A stretch of DNA of 10,697 nt from Fragilaria radians (Eukaryota; Bacillariophyta; Fragilariophyceae; Fragilariales; Fragilariaceae), in NCBI GenBank assembly GCA_900642245.1, contig CAAAJI010000059.1, positions 149,191 through 159,887 of the forward strand, written 5' to 3'. The translations under genes were made by a program, and so were the position numbers. Under the pieces are notes generated by a model. That model worked only from the letters and a program-made list of their open reading frames with translations. It ran no database searches and was not told the DNA's origin. The stretch's first letter is position 1. Each line of letters opens with the position of its first letter. This document shows, piece after piece, positions 8,290 to 10,697 of this stretch.

Positions 8290-9893
8290 ATACTTGCCTG
8301 AACCTCATGGAAATCATTTTTATGGGAGATTGGGAGTTGTAGATATATGTGAGGGATGTAAGTGTTTATTAAGTTTTGAAAGTGTTATTGTAGAATAGAT
8401 CCTAATAGAGCATTACTCAATATTGAAGAGCATAAAAGTGGGTCTTTTCCTTCAAATTGTTTAAAAGTTAACCCCACCTAATCACATTATTGCCTTGAAG
8501 CCTATCGTGAGTGATAAAGTATAACGAGAAATGACAAGAAAGCCTCTGCAAAGGACATACTTCGTTTCCCCCTCCTGATCATGATGTTACATATCTGACA
8601 CAGATTGCTCTTTTTTCTAGTTTTTCCAAGATGTTATCTCTTAAAATAATGCAATCCCTTTCATCTTCCTCGCTGCACTCATTTTTGGTGCCCCCATCCT
8701 TATTCTTTTTGAAACAACATAATCAGGAAAAAATTTGGAAATTCCTTCATATATAATATCTTTGCGAGATCAAATTTTTGAACAATACTTCCGCGTTTGT
8801 CTCGATGTGCAGACAGGCTTGTGGTTAGCATTTGATCATATCTCCATGAAACCTATGTACTCAGCAATAATGGAAGGAACTTAAAGTTCTGTCGAGAGTT
8901 ACACTTTCACCGCCAACCAACCAAGAGAGCAAGCCCATAGACATTTTTTCATTCTAGCTCTTGCAGGGATAGAAATTAAATCATATGTATAGGAAGCACA
9001 TTTAATCTCTGAATTTTCAGGCTTGGCAAAATAATTGAACAAGTACCGAATAGCTTTCCATTTATGACAAAGCTCCTTTCAAGGATCGACAATAAGATAT
9101 AATAACACTCGAACAGCTCCAGTGAGTTAAATATGTTTAATCAGAAAGGAGTCTCAATTAATGAGCAAGAACATGCGCTATGTCCATAAATAATACTCTC
9201 TGTTCATTCATTCCTTCCATCATTTGCAGGTACCAATGCACTGATGTAGAAGAGGATTGATCAAATGTTCATCTTTTTTTCTCTTGTAACCTTGATATGC
9301 CTCTTCACACCAAAATTGAAAGGTGAATGTTTTATCAACTGCACCCCATTAAAAACGTCTCTGGAGATTCTCATGTCACTTCTAATTTTTCCAATGCATC
9401 CTTGCTCTAGAAAGTGGCATATACTCACAATTTCTCAAGCTAAATGAATCCAATGAATATTGAAATATGTTCCATATATTTCATCCATCATAATTCTGAA
9501 CACTTGCAGTAATCCATTCATCCACATTACTTTCCAATTCCAAGGCAATCATCTATATCAGATACATCCATTACAATTCCATAGTAAGGACAATAGTATT
9601 GATTTCAAAACATGTATCAACAAATCTTTTGATGAAAGTCCATGTCCATATAATTCTGAATCAAGTTGAATTGTAGGTAAAGGAAGGATAAAGGATTTAA
9701 TTTCTGTTCCTAAAGGTCATTTCTGCAAACTGTCATTGTTTGTAATCTCTTTTACAAATTTGACCAACAAAGCAAATGTAATCAACATGGAATCAAGAAA
9801 TAATATGGATGAATCACTTCAATATGCATGTATAGTCCATACAAATATATCAATTGTTTTGTTCTACAAGGCAACTAGAAGTACATTTAGTTT

Positions 9894-9905
9894 TATATAT
9901 ATATA
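9894..9905. repeat. TA dinucleotide repeat (six units)
   Basis: Six TA units lie about 400 bases upstream of the second gene's ATG, with AACCAAT at 9916-9922 shortly after. This resembles TATA and CCAAT elements, but the distance and the AT-rich background make a promoter role unproven. Confidence 0.3.
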
Positions 9906-10310
9906 ACACCCTATCAACCAATCAAGTGAGTGACCATTGTTATCTGTTTAGAATAGAATTGACATAGTCTATTCCTTCTTTTGTGCTGGGTAGGATCTTG
10001 TCATTGAGTTTGCTTTTTTTTGTTATAGTCGAAATGTCAATAACATTTAAAAAAAATTATTTCGCTGACTCAACATCGTAAAGGAAGGAAGGAGACAGGC
10101 AGATGTTGGTTAGGGAGGTCTTGTATTTTCTTTCTTTTTCCTATCTCAATGAATACTAGTTATGGATCCAATTATTGATATTTTATTTCAACCTCCCCCT
10201 TAACCGTGCTTGTGGTTTACCTGCAACGATGTGAATGTCAAAAGGAAGGTCTTGGTTTCTTTGTTGATCTTGATTTTCGTATTGATTGTTGTGTAGTAAA
10301 CGTAGTTAGT

Positions 10311-10697
10311 ATGAAGCATCAATTCGTCAACGATATCTCACTATCATCATTCCTTCTGGTGTTATTATTCCTGTTATCCTTGCCAAAGAATAAATTGACT
10401 ACTTCGTTTATTATTACTTCTTCATTATCATATCATTCTACTCATGGTCGAACATCATGTATTGTCTCGAATCCTCCTAATCGATGGATACATAATATGA
10501 ATTTAAATTCGGACATGACGAATACTACTTCGGAGGAGAAAAATCCACTCAAGAATAAAACAACCATTCCATCTCAACGAATGACATTACAAGAATTATC
10601 CTTTCGAGAAGAAAAAGCCTCTCGTGACTTATTGGGACGAATGTTGTTACCATCTAGGATAGTACAAGCTTGGACAGGGATGGTACAAATATTTGTT
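10311..10697 (+). CDS. 5' end of a second gene with secretory / possible plastid-targeting leader (partial, 129 codons)
   Basis: The frame is open from ATG 10311 to the last base of the window, 129 codons without a stop, in a region where chance frames rarely exceed 60. It is the first ATG after an in-frame TGA at 10176-10178, and position -3 is A, a favourable context. The N-terminus reads as a signal peptide: residues 1-13 carry a basic start and polar residues, residues 14-24 form a hydrophobic core (FLLVLLFLLSL), then PKNKLTTS precedes Phe33. Residues 33-50 are rich in Ser, Thr, His and Arg without acidic residues. Phe after a small residue, followed by such a stretch, is the pattern of diatom bipartite plastid presequences; this is an inference. 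The later part has a charged helix-like stretch (about 92-110) and a hydrophobic segment beginning near residue 111. I do not recognise the family. Confidence 0.8.
   Translation, partial: MKHQFVNDISLSSFLLVLLFLLSLPKNKLTTSFIITSSLSYHSTHGRTSCIVSNPPNRWIHNMNLNSDMTNTTSEEKNPLKNKTTIPSQRMTLQELSFREEKASRDLLGRMLLPSRIVQAWTGMVQIFV

Larger units (their letters stand above)
7205..10310. other. 3.1 kb AT-rich intergenic region without a supportable gene
   Basis: All six frames are closed at short intervals. The longest ATG-started frame, 9265-9447 (60 aa), has a hydrophobic start but no recognised family. I found no tRNA T-loop with matching arms, no snoRNA with properly spaced C and D boxes, no long terminal repeats and no transposase or reverse-transcriptase fragments. 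It contains several hairpins (listed separately), short microsatellites (GACA x3 at 7813-7824, TA x6 at 9894-9905, AAGG x3 at 10081-10092) and a pyrimidine-rich stretch near 10120-10200 upstream of the second gene. It should hold the 3' UTR of the first gene and the promoter of the second. Confidence 0.6.

Noticed and set aside
8877..8889. Palindrome GAACTT-A-AAGTTC
   Set aside because: A single 13-base palindrome with no associated feature is within chance expectation for 3 kb.
9265..9447. 60-codon ATG-started ORF with a hydrophobic N-terminus
   Set aside because: AT-rich DNA easily encodes hydrophobic stretches. There is no recognisable domain, and a frame of this length is expected by chance in 3 kb.
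9461..9483. 8-bp AT-only-core hairpin TGAAATAT / ATATTTCA
   Set aside because: It is a perfect stem but of low complexity; such palindromes are common in AT-rich DNA.
9627..9657. Box C/D snoRNA-like pattern (TGATGA then CTGA)
   Set aside because: The boxes are only about 25-30 bases apart, the first base of box C does not fit, and no good terminal stem is present.

Overview
The window looks like nuclear DNA of a eukaryotic alga, most likely a diatom. This rests on three things. The one large gene encodes long, loosely spaced ankyrin-like repeats fused to a divergent kinase fold and a conserved C-terminal region, an architecture I associate with diatoms and other stramenopiles. Its 5.8 kb reading frame has no intron. 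The second gene begins with a secretory-type leader followed by a Ser/Thr-rich stretch, as in diatom plastid preproteins. Non-coding DNA is visibly AT-rich, and there are no bacterial operon features. The species cannot be named from the sequence alone.

Layout: (1) 1-1366 is non-coding or uncharacterised DNA with only short, unsupported ORFs, a few hairpins and a splice-acceptor-like site just before the large gene. (2) 1367-7204 is a plus-strand gene for a 1945-residue protein: about twelve ankyrin-like repeats, a charged linker, a kinase-fold domain that has lost its catalytic-loop Asp, a conserved C-terminal region and a coiled coil. It ends in three consecutive in-frame TAA codons. (3) 7205-10310 is about 3.1 kb of AT-rich DNA with no supportable gene, but with two neighbouring hairpins about 270-350 bases past the stop and a GC-rich double hairpin near 8.1 kb. 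(4) 10311-10697 is the 5' part of a second plus-strand gene that runs off the window, encoding an N-terminal signal sequence and a possible plastid-targeting leader.

The two genes share an orientation but lie 3.1 kb apart, and nothing shows that they work together. The most interesting object is the large protein: a probable pseudokinase built into a multidomain ankyrin scaffold. No mobile element, CRISPR array, tRNA or rRNA gene was recognised.
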